A stretch of DNA of 47,502 nucleotides from a virus. The DNA is taken from IMG/VR virus record IMGVR_UViG_3300033064_003504, positions 1 through 47,502 of that record. The stretch is one strand, 5' to 3'. The notes under the pieces are model-generated. The model had not been told where the DNA came from, made no database searches, and saw nothing but the letters and a program-made list of their open reading frames with translations. The position numbers were made by a program, and so were the translations under genes. Below are positions 1-9,549 of this stretch, in pieces. Each line of letters begins with the position of its first letter. The stretch's first letter is position 1.

Positions 1-141
1 CTTTAGCTTTTCCTCCCATCTTGCCGAGAAGGTCTTCAAAGAATCCCATAGTCTATTGTAGTGTTGCCTGAATTTGATCAGCTTGAGCATTCTCACCAGC
101 AGCTCTGAGCTTTTTAATAAGATCCAATCTTGAAGCTCTTA
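1..141. repeat. Left copy of the 141-bp end overlap
   Basis: Bases 1-141 are identical to the last 141 bases of the window. The overlap runs through the start of the 1378-residue ejection-type gene and the end of the 386-residue gene, so both are intact only when the ends are joined. A perfect overlap of this length is what a de Bruijn assembler with k=141 leaves on a circular contig. The molecule therefore closes on itself, as expected for a circularly permuted, headful-packaged phage genome. A true 141-bp terminal repeat is possible but less likely. Confidence 0.95.
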
Positions 142-1213
142 TCTCAACACCTTCATCTGCAGACACTGGTAATCCAAATCCACGTGCCTTAAGAATTCCT
201 TCATTCTGTAGGTCTCCATCACCCCCTGGTACAGGCTGGATAACCCTTGCCCTTGGATTCTTTGCTATATCTGGATTATTTTTGACAATATCGGCAGCAT
301 CACCTCGCAAGATCCTCTCCTCTCTTTCTGTTGGTGGTCGATTGCCATGTGATTCCATAAAGTCATCAAATAGAGCCTGATACACACTCTCTTGCTGCGT
401 AGAGATCCCTCCAGCCTTTGATCGAATCTTTGCAAGGCGCTCACGCTCCTTAATCCTATCGAGTCGCAACTGTGCAATATTATCCTGATCACCTCCAATG
501 CTTTCTAGTTGTTCGATCTGACTGTCGATCCCATCAATACGCGACTGAGCTGTATTAATCTGATTCTCATTTGCAGAAAACTCCTTGTCAATTTGAGCCT
601 CTGCAGATGCAAGTCTTGATGTACGAACCTTTGTGAGATCCTGTATAGAATTTGAGAACACTTGCATCTTCGAAGCCATTGCCCTCTGCTGCAAGGCAGG
701 TGGAAGAGCCATGATCTCTGGATCTGTTTCTAGTAGAGACTGTGCAGTAAATGCCTGCATGCGTAACTGCAGCATGCGTTCATCGATACCAGATACTGGA
801 TCAAGCTCCTTTAAGCGCTTCGCCTTATGTTCCTCTTTATTAAATGAGGATAGTCGTGCGAGCTCAGCTGTTGCCTCCTGTGAGCCTTTGAATAGTGCCT
901 GCTTAGCACCGACCACATTTGATAGGTTCTGCTCTTGTGCGCCAAAGGCTGCCTCAGTTTGCACCTCTTGAGATGCAGTGTCTGGAGCAAGGTCTGGTGG
1001 ATTGAATACTTTATCTATAACAGAAGGATCTGTAGCCTGTGCAGCCTTTCCTGCCTCAGTATTAAATACCTTGCTATGCATTGCTGCAGCAATGTTCCCA
1101 GGATCTGACGGAGCAAGACCTGTCTTACCCGCCGTGTTACTAGCTAGCTTTGTGGATAGTGCAGGATATTTCTGTGCAAATCCGATGCCGAATGATTCTG
1201 CTAATTCTGCCAT
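53..1213 (-). CDS. Coiled-coil virion protein, probable ejection or internal protein
   Basis: 386 residues, rich in Ala, Gln, Glu and Lys, with long predicted helices (about residues 100-290) and no membrane segment or enzyme motif. It lies between a 332-residue coiled-coil protein (1 bp away) and the 1378-residue ejection-type protein, which starts 3 bp after its stop. Three consecutive large helical proteins at the end of a P22-like virion operon match the position of the P22 ejection proteins gp7, gp20 and gp16, but no sequence similarity can be shown here. The start codon has an ACCCC motif 9 nt upstream and no Shine-Dalgarno site. The role is inferred from position. Confidence 0.7.
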   Translation of the reverse strand: MAELAESFGIGFAQKYPALSTKLASNTAGKTGLAPSDPGNIAAAMHSKVFNTEAGKAAQATDPSVIDKVFNPPDLAPDTASQEVQTEAAFGAQEQNLSNVVGAKQALFKGSQEATAELARLSSFNKEEHKAKRLKELDPVSGIDERMLQLRMQAFTAQSLLETDPEIMALPPALQQRAMASKMQVFSNSIQDLTKVRTSRLASAEAQIDKEFSANENQINTAQSRIDGIDSQIEQLESIGGDQDNIAQLRLDRIKERERLAKIRSKAGGISTQQESVYQALFDDFMESHGNRPPTEREERILRGDAADIVKNNPDIAKNPRARVIQPVPGGDGDLQNEGILKARGFGLPVSADEGVEIRASRLDLIKKLRAAGENAQADQIQATLQ

Positions 1214-1214
1214 A

Positions 1215-2213
1215 TTAGATGCGGGGTAAACTAGGAAGTCTTAAATTTCTTCTTTTAGGCTTTTCTAATGCTGGAAGTCTTGGGTTTCGAGTTGTCTCTG
1301 CGACTGCTGGCTCTACAGTATCACCATTACCTACTCTGAGATTTCGCACCCTCTGTATAGGATCTACGTCTGCCACTGGCGATACAGATGTTTCATCTAC
1401 TGCTGGTAGGCTACCAGGATCAACTGTCTCTGGCGTCAATGGAGTATTTACCCTTGGGGACAAGGTACTATCACCAGCTATTTCACCTTGCAATGCAGTG
1501 ACGGCAGCCTGCCTCGATACAAGTTCGTCAGCTTTCTGACGCTCTGCGACAAGTTTCCTTTGTGCTATGTCACGTTCTGTTCCCACCTGTGCAGATTCTA
1601 GATTCTTTGTTCCAAGAGCTAGAGATTCTTCACCCTGTCGAAGGTCAATCCCCGCTGTAAGATTCGCTTTTTCTATTGCATCTTCTTTTTCATTAATGAT
1701 CGAGTCTGCAATCTTTCGCATTGCTCCAGAGTCTCCAAGGCCTCTGTCTTGTATACTGGTGAATGCACGCGTAAGACTTGATACAGAATCGCTATCGAGC
1801 TTATCTAGCTTTCCAGCGAGACTCTCTGCCTCATCCTCTTTAAGGAATTGGAATTTTTGATTGAGAGTATCAAGCTTTCCCTTTAGTACTGTTCGTGCAT
1901 CTGTAAGCTCCTGTTCAAATGGAATGTCGACGAGAGCGTTAGCTCTCTCCTGGAACTGTGCACCGAGAGCTTTCTGATCTTTAGGTTCTAGTAATTCCCA
2001 CTGTTGCAGGAAATCTGTCACAGTACCAAACTGTAGTTTTAAATTAGGGTTTGATTCCATTTCTTGCATAGCTTCAGCCTCTAACTGCTCTAGTCGAGCC
2101 AGTGCCTCTGCAGTAAATTCTACACCTGGGTCTGTCTGAAGTTTATTTTCTGCTCTATCAAGAAGCCTTTTCTCTCTTCGCCTCTTGATGGATGGCTTTG
2201 TATTCTTCGGCAT
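1215..2213 (-). CDS. Coiled-coil virion protein, probable ejection or internal protein
   Basis: 332 residues, strongly helical and charged, with heptad-like stretches at about residues 20-230. The C-terminal third is Pro, Val and Arg rich and looks disordered. There is no enzymatic motif. It begins 4 bp after the RusA-like gene and ends 1 bp before the 386-residue gene, so the group is co-translated. Position after the adaptor, stabilisation and lysis genes suggests an internal or ejected virion protein. The function is inferred only from context and composition. Confidence 0.7.
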   Translation of the reverse strand: MPKNTKPSIKRRREKRLLDRAENKLQTDPGVEFTAEALARLEQLEAEAMQEMESNPNLKLQFGTVTDFLQQWELLEPKDQKALGAQFQERANALVDIPFEQELTDARTVLKGKLDTLNQKFQFLKEDEAESLAGKLDKLDSDSVSSLTRAFTSIQDRGLGDSGAMRKIADSIINEKEDAIEKANLTAGIDLRQGEESLALGTKNLESAQVGTERDIAQRKLVAERQKADELVSRQAAVTALQGEIAGDSTLSPRVNTPLTPETVDPGSLPAVDETSVSPVADVDPIQRVRNLRVGNGDTVEPAVAETTRNPRLPALEKPKRRNLRLPSLPRI

Positions 2214-2217
2214 GTTC

Positions 2218-2703
2218 CTACTCTACACTAGGTTCACTGCCTTCCGACAGACAATCCGCTTCCTCCTTGTCGATGGCTTTTGCGTCTGCCAGTATTATGA
2301 GATATATATCTATACGTGGTTCCTCGTCATCATAGCACCAGAACTTCTGTACCCCTTCCCCTGAGACGTACTTATCCTCTCCAAATAGTGCATCTTTCAC
2401 TGCCTTCGTAATGTTATCGCTATCCGGTTTTGCTTGATGAATACTCCCTGCTAGAGCATCACGCTTCTTCTGGGACCAGGATTTGGCCATTCTGATGTGA
2501 GAAAATATAAACATGTTGTACACAAATTGTGCATCTATCTGCTTATCCTTATCTCCTGTAGCACAAAGTCGAGCCTGATCACACCAGTCTCTGTACTTTT
2601 GAACACAAGGGCGCACATCATCACCAGAAAGCCACTTGTCAGATTTCTGCCAGGTGGGCTTCCCGATGGGATCTCCTATGATGGAGAATGAACTTCGAAT
2701 CAT
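2218..2703 (-). CDS. rusA: RusA-like Holliday junction resolvase
   Basis: 161 residues with the RusA layout: an N-terminal GDPIGKP segment (residues 10-16) and the acidic motif KPDSDNITKAVKDAL at about residues 92-106, whose aspartates correspond to the metal-binding residues of RusA endonucleases. RusA proteins resolve Holliday junctions and can trim branched concatemers before packaging. It overlaps the preceding membrane-protein gene by an ATGA stop-start, so translation is probably coupled. Its place among virion and lysis genes, not replication genes, fits a late role in debranching DNA for packaging. Confidence 0.8.
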   Translation of the reverse strand: MIRSSFSIIGDPIGKPTWQKSDKWLSGDDVRPCVQKYRDWCDQARLCATGDKDKQIDAQFVYNMFIFSHIRMAKSWSQKKRDALAGSIHQAKPDSDNITKAVKDALFGEDKYVSGEGVQKFWCYDDEEPRIDIYLIILADAKAIDKEEADCLSEGSEPSVE

Positions 2704-2987
2704 CCGATCTTGTCGGCAACTTTAAATCCAATACCAACTACGCCAGAAGCTACTGCTCCAGCGACAACACCGTCTGCGAGAAGGAATACAATTCCAAGTA
2801 CAGTATCGGGGAATGCGCCTGTGTATAGGGCAAGGAATATAGATAGAACAACTCCTGTACTCATAGATAGATTAATCTTGGTACGAAGAGGGATGTTCGT
2901 AGTGTTACCGTTTGTGTAGTAGTCCATGAGGAACTGTAGGACGAATGGAATTGATCCTGCTACACCGATAGTTACGAGTGTTTCCAT
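2700..2987 (-). CDS. Small multi-span membrane protein, candidate holin
   Basis: 95 residues with about three hydrophobic stretches (residues 5-22, 45-62 and 65-87) and a short charged C-terminus. It lies directly downstream of the amidase gene, the usual holin-endolysin pairing, so a holin that opens the inner membrane for the amidase is the best guess. Its start has ACCCC 7 nt upstream, preceded by a T-run. No holin family signature can be asserted by eye. The small membrane protein at 31032 and the anchor at 28411 are alternative holin candidates. Confidence 0.6.
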   Translation of the reverse strand: METLVTIGVAGSIPFVLQFLMDYYTNGNTTNIPLRTKINLSMSTGVVLSIFLALYTGAFPDTVLGIVFLLADGVVAGAVASGVVGIGFKVADKIG

Positions 2988-3004
2988 AGAAATGGGGGTA
3001 AAAA

Positions 3005-3553
3005 TTATGGACGAAGATATTGTTTCAGTCGCTCAATGAAGCGAATAAGAGTATTTAGTCTAGGTGGCTTTACACGATGTATAGCCGCCTCAGCTATTTT
3101 CAATCTCTTGCCTAAGTATTCCCTATGTAGATCTTCCATAAGGGTCCTTGCATCGAATCCAGGGCATTTGGTGGATTTTAAATCTCTGTGTCCAAGTGGG
3201 ATTATTGCATGCCCCTGATCTTTAAGCATTACCCATAGTTCGATTAGGGTTTTTAGTTGTTTCTCGTTTGGCATTATTCCTGTTTCATAGTCAAACTCTC
3301 CAGAAATGCAAACAGCGACACCGTTCAAATTGCAGTACTCCTCACTGCATAGAGCCTTAGTATGCGCTCCGACATCCTCAAGAGCTCTGAACTGTTTCAG
3401 CTGTCCATCATCCTCAATCAAATATTGATACCCACCGTAGAATCCAAGAGAGCTTTTTGGGAACCCCTGACTATGATGATAGCTATTAATCTTGTGGAAC
3501 TGTGGGCCCGGAGAGGAGTCACCTGACTGGTGGACAATGAAATACTGCTTCAT
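3005..3553 (-). CDS. N-acetylmuramoyl-L-alanine amidase, T7-lysozyme type endolysin
   Basis: 182 residues of the Amidase_2 family, cutting the bond between MurNAc and L-Ala in peptidoglycan. Putative zinc ligands are His8 (FIVHQSG), His122 (LGHRD) and Cys130 (TKCPG), which match the T7 lysozyme numbering. The motifs GGYQYLI and GAHT lie between them. Residues after about 145 form a basic helical tail ending KQYLRP, possibly for wall or membrane binding. There is no signal peptide, so export probably needs a holin such as the next gene. This is one of three peptidoglycan-cutting genes in the genome. Confidence 0.88.
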   Translation of the reverse strand: MKQYFIVHQSGDSSPGPQFHKINSYHHSQGFPKSSLGFYGGYQYLIEDDGQLKQFRALEDVGAHTKALCSEEYCNLNGVAVCISGEFDYETGIMPNEKQLKTLIELWVMLKDQGHAIIPLGHRDLKSTKCPGFDARTLMEDLHREYLGKRLKIAEAAIHRVKPPRLNTLIRFIERLKQYLRP

Positions 3554-3565
3554 ATTCGTAGTATA

Positions 3566-5350
3566 TCATCTAATGATGCCTGCGAAATAGGTGAATTGTA
3601 TCATCTCGATTGGAGCAACTGCCACAGAACTAGATTCTGTAATAGTGTAGTCGATATGTTTTCCTGTACCCTCAGCCAAAGATGGGTTGTTCTTGATTCT
3701 AAATCTTCTGAATTTATTACCCGTACTTGGGTCATATGTGCCAAGTAAATTATTGATTGCGCCAGTGGGCGTATTGTTGACTTCTGTGTTTACGGTCACA
3801 GTGGTTGTGGTCCCGGATGGACCAGTAGCTAAGTTCATGCTGTACCATTTTGTATCATCTCCAAACTGCTCAAACTGTAGTCCACGACGGGTAATCGTCA
3901 TTGCGATAGCAGTCCCATCGTCATCATTCCCTGAATAGAAGGTATACACTTGTCCGTTGTCATCAGCCCCTCCATTCAGGAATCCATTCAATAAAGTGAG
4001 TACATATGGCAGCTGTGCAGCGGGCCTTGCTTCGGAGTGCCAAATCCATTCTTTGAAGTCTGTGCGCTCTGAGGCTTCCATATTTAAACATAAATATGTA
4101 TCATCAGATCGTGCTATTACATATATTCCATCAAGAGTTATTCCGGCGCACAAGTAGTTTGCTGAAGCACTCAGACTTTCTTGTACATAGTTCTTTGATA
4201 GTGTTAGAGATTTCACTTCTCTATCTCGAGCATTCAATACTTCTGGTGTAATGGCCTTGATCTGGTTATTGTTATTCATAAATATCTGCATCGTGTTACC
4301 GATCGATGTGTAGTTATTTACCATCTCAGGTCTGTTTGTTCCTTCATTCTCCATAATGAGTTTCAACTTCCAGGTTGCTGGATCAGTACCCACAAGGGCG
4401 TATGTACGTGTCCTCTCATAGATAATACAGATATCATCTGTATATCTTTTACAAAGGAATACACTACCAGGAATATCCATATATGCATTCTTGCTGAAGT
4501 TATCCCCATTATTAAGATCTGAATACCGTACCCTATTTCCTGACCAGGATAGAACCCTTCCTCCAAACTCTTCGATTCCAGTGGATGCGTAGCTATTCAC
4601 TCCAACATTGTCTAGTCGATCATACCCGTCTGTCATAGTTGTAGTAGAGATTGTAGCTATGCAGCGTCCAGGGTTGAATTTTGCATACTGACCACCGCCA
4701 GCTACATACATATTATTACCAGCAGATTTTATTGTAATAGTTGTAGTGTTCGGAGGAGCTGCATCAAGAGGGTCATCAGCAGAGAGAGTTAGAACACTAG
4801 CTGTATTTGCCAGAACAACCTTCTTCTCAACTCTTCCTGATCCATAGTCAACCGTGAGAATGGCTCCCACAAGAGCATTGACTACTTGAGATGTATTAGT
4901 CGTAAGCGTAACAGACGTTGTTGTAGATGCGCCTGTAGCCGTATCAGAAATGTTAATCGTTGCATCGTAGGTATTCTCTCCATTCATTTCCACAAAGTAG
5001 GATCTACTCGTTGGAAATGATACATTCTCTGTATGGTTCCTCCAGCCTCCGAGAAGTGAGCTGTAGAAGTACATCACTCCAGATGATTGCTTTGCCATAG
5101 TGAAATCTGTATCAATAATTCCTGTAACCTCATAGAGTCCATACACCTTGCTTCCTGTAGCATGCGTAACCGACTGATACTTAGCGGTACCCTTCCTTTT
5201 TTGCAGCCTTGAAAGGTCTGAGCTCACATTAATCAATGAGTCAAACTGCTTAGGTTTCTTACTGATTTCACCCGCCCTATCTGAAACTTGACCATAGAAT
5301 TTTTGTATGGTCTGCTCACTCATTCCCGGAGCTGCTCTAACTGGAGACAT
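3566..5350 (-). CDS. P22 gp10-like stabilisation/tail hub protein
   Basis: 594 residues of mostly beta structure. A central stretch (around residues 225-300) has the pattern seen in P22 gp10-type packaged-DNA stabilisation proteins: GGRVLSWSGNRVRYSDLN, followed by ICIIYERTRTYAL and repeated blades. Such proteins form a propeller-like ring that plugs the portal and joins the tail needle and spikes. It sits after the gp4-like adaptor gene, as in podoviruses. The assignment rests on pattern and gene order, not on measured similarity. The preceding gene ends 9 bp upstream. Confidence 0.65.
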   Translation of the reverse strand: MSPVRAAPGMSEQTIQKFYGQVSDRAGEISKKPKQFDSLINVSSDLSRLQKRKGTAKYQSVTHATGSKVYGLYEVTGIIDTDFTMAKQSSGVMYFYSSLLGGWRNHTENVSFPTSRSYFVEMNGENTYDATINISDTATGASTTTSVTLTTNTSQVVNALVGAILTVDYGSGRVEKKVVLANTASVLTLSADDPLDAAPPNTTTITIKSAGNNMYVAGGGQYAKFNPGRCIATISTTTMTDGYDRLDNVGVNSYASTGIEEFGGRVLSWSGNRVRYSDLNNGDNFSKNAYMDIPGSVFLCKRYTDDICIIYERTRTYALVGTDPATWKLKLIMENEGTNRPEMVNNYTSIGNTMQIFMNNNNQIKAITPEVLNARDREVKSLTLSKNYVQESLSASANYLCAGITLDGIYVIARSDDTYLCLNMEASERTDFKEWIWHSEARPAAQLPYVLTLLNGFLNGGADDNGQVYTFYSGNDDDGTAIAMTITRRGLQFEQFGDDTKWYSMNLATGPSGTTTTVTVNTEVNNTPTGAINNLLGTYDPSTGNKFRRFRIKNNPSLAEGTGKHIDYTITESSSVAVAPIEMIQFTYFAGIIR

Positions 5351-5359
5351 GGACTAATC

Positions 5360-5701
5360 CTATGCTAATTCTAGGAATGCTGCTAGGGGGAGTACTTCAC
5401 TAGGAATCATATTTTTCTTATCGAGCTCTAGAACTTTATCCTTTAAGAACTTCAGGAATTCATATTTTACTTCGTATGAAATACTTACCTCTGCCTGCTC
5501 TGTATTCCAGCTAACTCCACCCTGTTCATTCACATGCAGCTTCAACCTTTCCCTCTCTAGGTCATTAATCTCTATCATTTTTTCATTATCTTTTATTATT
5601 TTCCAGGTCTGTAAATTTGCAGACTGCACACCCTTGCAAATAAGAAGTGCACCATATTTCTGTGAAAAATCCCAAGAAACTTTCATGAATCTATTATACA
5701 T
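5360..5701 (-). CDS. Small conserved-looking virion-operon protein, unknown function
   Basis: About 113 residues from the ATG used here. A GTG three codons earlier and an ATG five codons later are also possible. The protein is charged with helical segments (about residues 30-60 and 80-110) and has no membrane segment. It lies between the gp4-like adaptor and gp10-like genes. A small tail or head-tail accessory protein is plausible from position only. Confidence 0.6.
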   Translation of the reverse strand: MYNRFMKVSWDFSQKYGALLICKGVQSANLQTWKIIKDNEKMIEINDLERERLKLHVNEQGGVSWNTEQAEVSISYEVKYEFLKFLKDKVLELDKKNMIPSEVLPLAAFLELA

Positions 5702-5721
5702 ATGGATCACTCTCTTACAAG

Positions 5722-6390
5722 CTAATAATATCCAAGGCTTCCTGCAAGTCTATTCTCTCTCTGATTTGCATCAGGATCCATAGTCTGTGCGAATTGAGGT
5801 GATGTCTCCTGTCTCTCGTACATCTCTCTTGCTGTAGCAAGTCTTCGATCAAAGCGTACTCTGCGCTTCTCTGCCATATCATCAAAGCTTGACCCCTGAT
5901 CTTCGAAGTATAGCTGAGCGCCCTTGTAGGCAATAAGATCTCTGAATTCAATAGGGTATAGTGGCTCATCAGTAGCTGTAGCACCCATCAGAGTCCTCTC
6001 TGTGTCGTAGAAGTATATCGTTGTACTGGCCAGTGCATTCCCTGCCTTCATCATCTGGACCTTGCTCTTCCCTGAAGCAATATCGTAACCCTCTCTGTAA
6101 TATCCAGTAGAGTATCTCTTTTGATTCACAGTAATATTCTCATATCGAAGCTCATCAGAATCCTCTAAGCGTAGATTCTCTAGCCAGCTGACTGGCAATA
6201 GAAGTATCCCAGATGAGTCTGTTACTGCAGATTGACGTCCTTTTGCAAATCGCTCTGGCTCAAAAGCATACCAGAGAGGCAGGAGCTCAAGCTCTGCATT
6301 GTCAAGGTAGTAATCTTGATCAGCCTCAACCGTTAAACCGCCATCGGTCTTACGTTGGATGCTCACCCGAAGATCTGCTCTATCTGTCAT
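5722..6390 (-). CDS. Head-tail adaptor, P22 gp4-like candidate
   Basis: 222 residues. The N-terminal half is beta-rich and the C-terminal third is helical (DDMAEKRRVRFDRRLATAR, then a flexible Asn/Gln tail). Size and helical C-terminus resemble P22 gp4-type head completion/adaptor proteins that dock on the portal. It immediately precedes the gp10-like gene, as in P22-like tail machines. The start is preceded by ACCC. The call is an inference from gene order and general shape. Confidence 0.5.
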   Translation of the reverse strand: MTDRADLRVSIQRKTDGGLTVEADQDYYLDNAELELLPLWYAFEPERFAKGRQSAVTDSSGILLLPVSWLENLRLEDSDELRYENITVNQKRYSTGYYREGYDIASGKSKVQMMKAGNALASTTIYFYDTERTLMGATATDEPLYPIEFRDLIAYKGAQLYFEDQGSSFDDMAEKRRVRFDRRLATAREMYERQETSPQFAQTMDPDANQRENRLAGSLGYY

Positions 6391-6438
6391 GAATGTACTA
6401 TAGGGTAATTTTCAAGATTCTTCTCATCATTCGATTTC

Positions 6439-8076
6439 CTAGAACATAATAAGAAAACTAGCTGCGTTAGTCACCGGCAATCCTACGACTGTAAATGTTC
6501 CAGATGATGTAAATGTATGGATTGTGCTACTGCCGTCAGTACTTTTTGTACCCCCTGTGCAAACACCAAAGTTTGCAGTGATATATCGGATAATTACTAT
6601 ACCAGATCCGCCTGCGCTACCTGCTTGCTGTCCTCCAGTTCCAGATCCACCACCACCTCCGGATCCAGTATTTGCATCGCCAGCATTAGATGCACCACCA
6701 GAACCTGATCCATCCCCTCCAATTCCACTAGATCCTCCAGCACCTCCAGTGTTTGAAGAGCTACGAGCACCTCCTCCAGCACCTGCTGCATAGGTAACAG
6801 ATGACCCTGTGATGCTATTTGCTGTTCCAGCTCCTCCAGCTCCACCATTATCTCCAGATCCATTTGCACCAACTGCACTAGATCCACCACCACCACCACA
6901 GCCATCATTTCCAGATCCTCCAGTACCAGAAGTTCCACCATCAAATCCAGGAGAACCAGTTCCTCCGGCACCCTGTCCAGCATTGGATCCTCCACCTCCT
7001 CCAGACCCACCATTTGAACCAGAGCGATTTGTTCCACCAGATCCTCCTCCTCCCCCTCCAAGTGCTGTGACTAATCCAGTCACAGCAGAATCTACACCAT
7101 TAACACCCCTTGCCGATGTTGTAGAACCAGCACCGCCAGCACCTACAATCACCTCATATGCTCCATTACTTACGTCATTTGCTAATGTATAATCAAGTTC
7201 ACCTGCACCTCCACCTCCCCCCATATCATATCCACCTCCACCTCCACCTCCAACAGCAAGAATATCAACTGATTCTGTTATTAGTTCTACAAGTCCAAAT
7301 GTCCCACTCGAGTTAAATGTATGAACTGTATTTGCCCCATCGGTCGTTTTAGTCCCACCAGTACATGTGCCAAAGTCTGCGGTGACATATGAAATTATTA
7401 CTACCCCAGAACCTCCATCTTTACCATCTATAGACCCTCCTGTTCCGCTACCTCCACCACCACCACCTCCTAAATTGTTTGTACCAGCCACACCAGCTCC
7501 AGTTCCCGTACCTGCACCGCCACCACCAGTTCCTCCTGCACCACCTGTCTGACTTGTTGACCTAGCACCACCACCACCTCCACCTGCATAAGTTACAGAG
7601 ATACCGCTAATTGTGTTGGCTGTTCCTGCTCCACCTGCCCCACCATTGTCCCCAGAAGGTGCGACTCCATTACCTGTTGATCCTCCTCCTCCACCACAAC
7701 CATCATTCCCTACTCCACCTGTGCCAGAAGCTGCTCCATTACCACCTTGTGTTCCTGTACCACCTGTTCCTTGTGCCCCATCTGAACCTCCTCCACCACC
7801 ACATCCCCCTCCTGTACCGTTTATTGTTCCTCCTCCTGATCCTCCACCACCTCCACCACTTGCAGTAATTGTAGAAAATATGGAATCACCTCCTATGTCT
7901 CCAGGTGTAAGATCTACAGTTTCCCCTGTGCCTCCTGCACCTACTGTTACGGCATAGTCTCTATGGACTACAGCGAATGCTGCATCATATTGATATCCTC
8001 CTGCGGCTCCTCCACCTCCCATGTTGCGACCTCCTCCACCGCCACCGCCGATGACTAGAACTTTAACATTTCCCAT
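6439..8076 (-). CDS. Duplicated glycine-rich adhesin/fibre tip protein
   Basis: 545 residues made of two tandem glycine-rich modules of about 265 residues. Each starts with a short beta strand and a run of Gly, passes through long Gly/Ser/Thr tracts, and ends with a capping motif (FGTCTGGTKTTDG, then HTFNSSGTF in the first; FGVCTGGTKSTDG, then HTFTSSGTF in the second). Gly-rich domains of this type form polyglycine-II-like sandwiches in phage receptor-binding tips. It follows the repeat-containing fibre gene by 11 bp. The long ORFs on the other strand here are shadows of the Gly codons. Confidence 0.75.
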   Translation of the reverse strand: MGNVKVLVIGGGGGGGRNMGGGGAAGGYQYDAAFAVVHRDYAVTVGAGGTGETVDLTPGDIGGDSIFSTITASGGGGGGSGGGTINGTGGGCGGGGGSDGAQGTGGTGTQGGNGAASGTGGVGNDGCGGGGGSTGNGVAPSGDNGGAGGAGTANTISGISVTYAGGGGGGARSTSQTGGAGGTGGGGAGTGTGAGVAGTNNLGGGGGGGSGTGGSIDGKDGGSGVVIISYVTADFGTCTGGTKTTDGANTVHTFNSSGTFGLVELITESVDILAVGGGGGGGYDMGGGGGAGELDYTLANDVSNGAYEVIVGAGGAGSTTSARGVNGVDSAVTGLVTALGGGGGGSGGTNRSGSNGGSGGGGGSNAGQGAGGTGSPGFDGGTSGTGGSGNDGCGGGGGSSAVGANGSGDNGGAGGAGTANSITGSSVTYAAGAGGGARSSSNTGGAGGSSGIGGDGSGSGGASNAGDANTGSGGGGGSGTGGQQAGSAGGSGIVIIRYITANFGVCTGGTKSTDGSSTIHTFTSSGTFTVVGLPVTNAASFLIMF

Positions 8077-8087
8077 AATTACTCAGG

Positions 8088-9500
8088 TTAAGCTTCTACA
8101 GAAGTGGCTACACAACCCCATTTTGATGTCACTGTGTCGTAAATAAAACCGACAGTTAGCACTTTGCTTAATGTAGTTGTCGTAGGAAGCGCTGTACCCT
8201 TTGCCTCAAAGGAAGCTCCCCAGGTAATAGCTCGTGCAGTTGCATCATCCTTAATACGGATAATCAGCTTATCAAAGTTTGTAGGTGTCCCAGTTAGGTT
8301 GGTTGTCATTGATGTAATCGCTACAGCGAGATCTGTAATAGTGACAGCATCACAGTTGTCAGTATTAATTGTAGGGGTTCCAGAACTGGCAATTGTAGTA
8401 ATTCTAGGAGTGAATCTCTTATTCGTAAGGGTCTGTGTAGTTGTAACTCCTACCGCACCAAGAGTGGTCAGCATCGCTGCTGTAGTTGCGTCATCTAACA
8501 CTGTACGAGCTGCTGCTGTGAAGTCTGTAACCGATGCAGTACCTGATCCTGTGAAGTACGGTAGTTTATCAGCTGCACTTGTTACCCCTGCAATTGCCCC
8601 TAGGTTTGCATCATATGCTTGTACATCGGTTCCGATTACAAGTCCAAGGGTTGTCCTCATGGCAGCCGTAGATGCGTCATCCATAAGAGATCGTCCCGTT
8701 GCTGTAAAGGTAGTAAGTGCTGCTGTACCTGATCCTGTGAAGTATGGGAGTGCATCAGCTGCACTAGTGAGTCCTGCAATAGCAGCAAGCTCCGCATCGT
8801 ACGCCTGTACGTCAGTTCCAATAGCAAGTCCAAGAGTTGTACGCATTGCAGATACTGAAGCGTCGTCCAGTACGGTTCTAGCAGCTGCTGTAAATGTAGT
8901 AACTGATGCTGTACCTGATCCTGTGAAGTATGGGAGTGCATCAGCTGCACTAGTGAGTCCTGCAATAGCAGCTAACTCAGCGTCATATGCCTGTACGTCA
9001 GTTCCGATCACAAGTCCGAGTGCAGTTCTAGCGCCTCCTGCTGTAGATGATCCAGTTCCTCCATCGGTTACAGGAATATCTGTTCCTCCTACTCCATAGT
9101 AATCAGTCCCCTCTACGGCAATGGAGAGCACACCTGTTGTTGTTGTATTCTTTACAAGCCCTGTGGCTAGAGCCCCTAAAGCCTGTTCATTCGTTAATGT
9201 TCCATTCGCCACCTGTACAATATATGTTGCATTGCTCGGCGCACCTGTGGAGGCTAGAGCTAATCCAATTTCCTGTAGAGCTGTTTCAAGTTCTGTTCCT
9301 GTAAAATATAAACCCGCATCAGCAATAGGAATATCAACTGCAGATACCTGGTTCGTTCCTGTACCCCAGTCAATATGGGTATCATCCACCGAGTTAGCGG
9401 CTAGTCCAGATGAAACCACCCGAAGGGCTACATTTCCAGATCCATCCAGTGCAAATGCTCTAAATAGAAGATCGTTGAGTTCATTACTTGGTAGGGCCAT
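8088..9500 (-). CDS. Tail fibre with three 62-residue repeats
   Basis: 470 residues. The middle holds three copies of a 62-residue unit with IGTDVQAYDAELAAIAGLTS, then LPYFTGSGTA, then TTFTAAARTVLDDAS. This alternation is familiar from trimeric tail-fibre shafts of many phages. The DNA repeat period is 186 bp, with the same phrase at 8539, 8725 and 8911. The C-terminal 110 residues are non-repetitive and beta-rich, probably a cap or receptor-facing domain. It lies just upstream of the Gly-rich adhesin, so the two may form one appendage. Confidence 0.8.
   Translation of the reverse strand: MALPSNELNDLLFRAFALDGSGNVALRVVSSGLAANSVDDTHIDWGTGTNQVSAVDIPIADAGLYFTGTELETALQEIGLALASTGAPSNATYIVQVANGTLTNEQALGALATGLVKNTTTTGVLSIAVEGTDYYGVGGTDIPVTDGGTGSSTAGGARTALGLVIGTDVQAYDAELAAIAGLTSAADALPYFTGSGTASVTTFTAAARTVLDDASVSAMRTTLGLAIGTDVQAYDAELAAIAGLTSAADALPYFTGSGTAALTTFTATGRSLMDDASTAAMRTTLGLVIGTDVQAYDANLGAIAGVTSAADKLPYFTGSGTASVTDFTAAARTVLDDATTAAMLTTLGAVGVTTTQTLTNKRFTPRITTIASSGTPTINTDNCDAVTITDLAVAITSMTTNLTGTPTNFDKLIIRIKDDATARAITWGASFEAKGTALPTTTTLSKVLTVGFIYDTVTSKWGCVATSVEA
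8535..9030. repeat. 186-bp tandem coding repeat in the fibre gene
   Basis: Three near-identical copies at 186-bp spacing, marked by GTACCTGATCCTGTGAAGTA-like phrases beginning at 8539, 8725 and 8911. The last two share about 65 identical bases. The period is exactly 62 codons, so unequal recombination would keep the frame and change shaft length. Confidence 0.85.
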
Positions 9501-9549
9501 ACGAACAGTATGCCATTAATCTACTAGCAATGTATATGCAATGCGCTTC

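Noticed and set aside
6524-7957. Proline-rich ORFs on the plus strand
   Set aside because: They are reverse readings of Gly codons in the glycine-rich adhesin gene.
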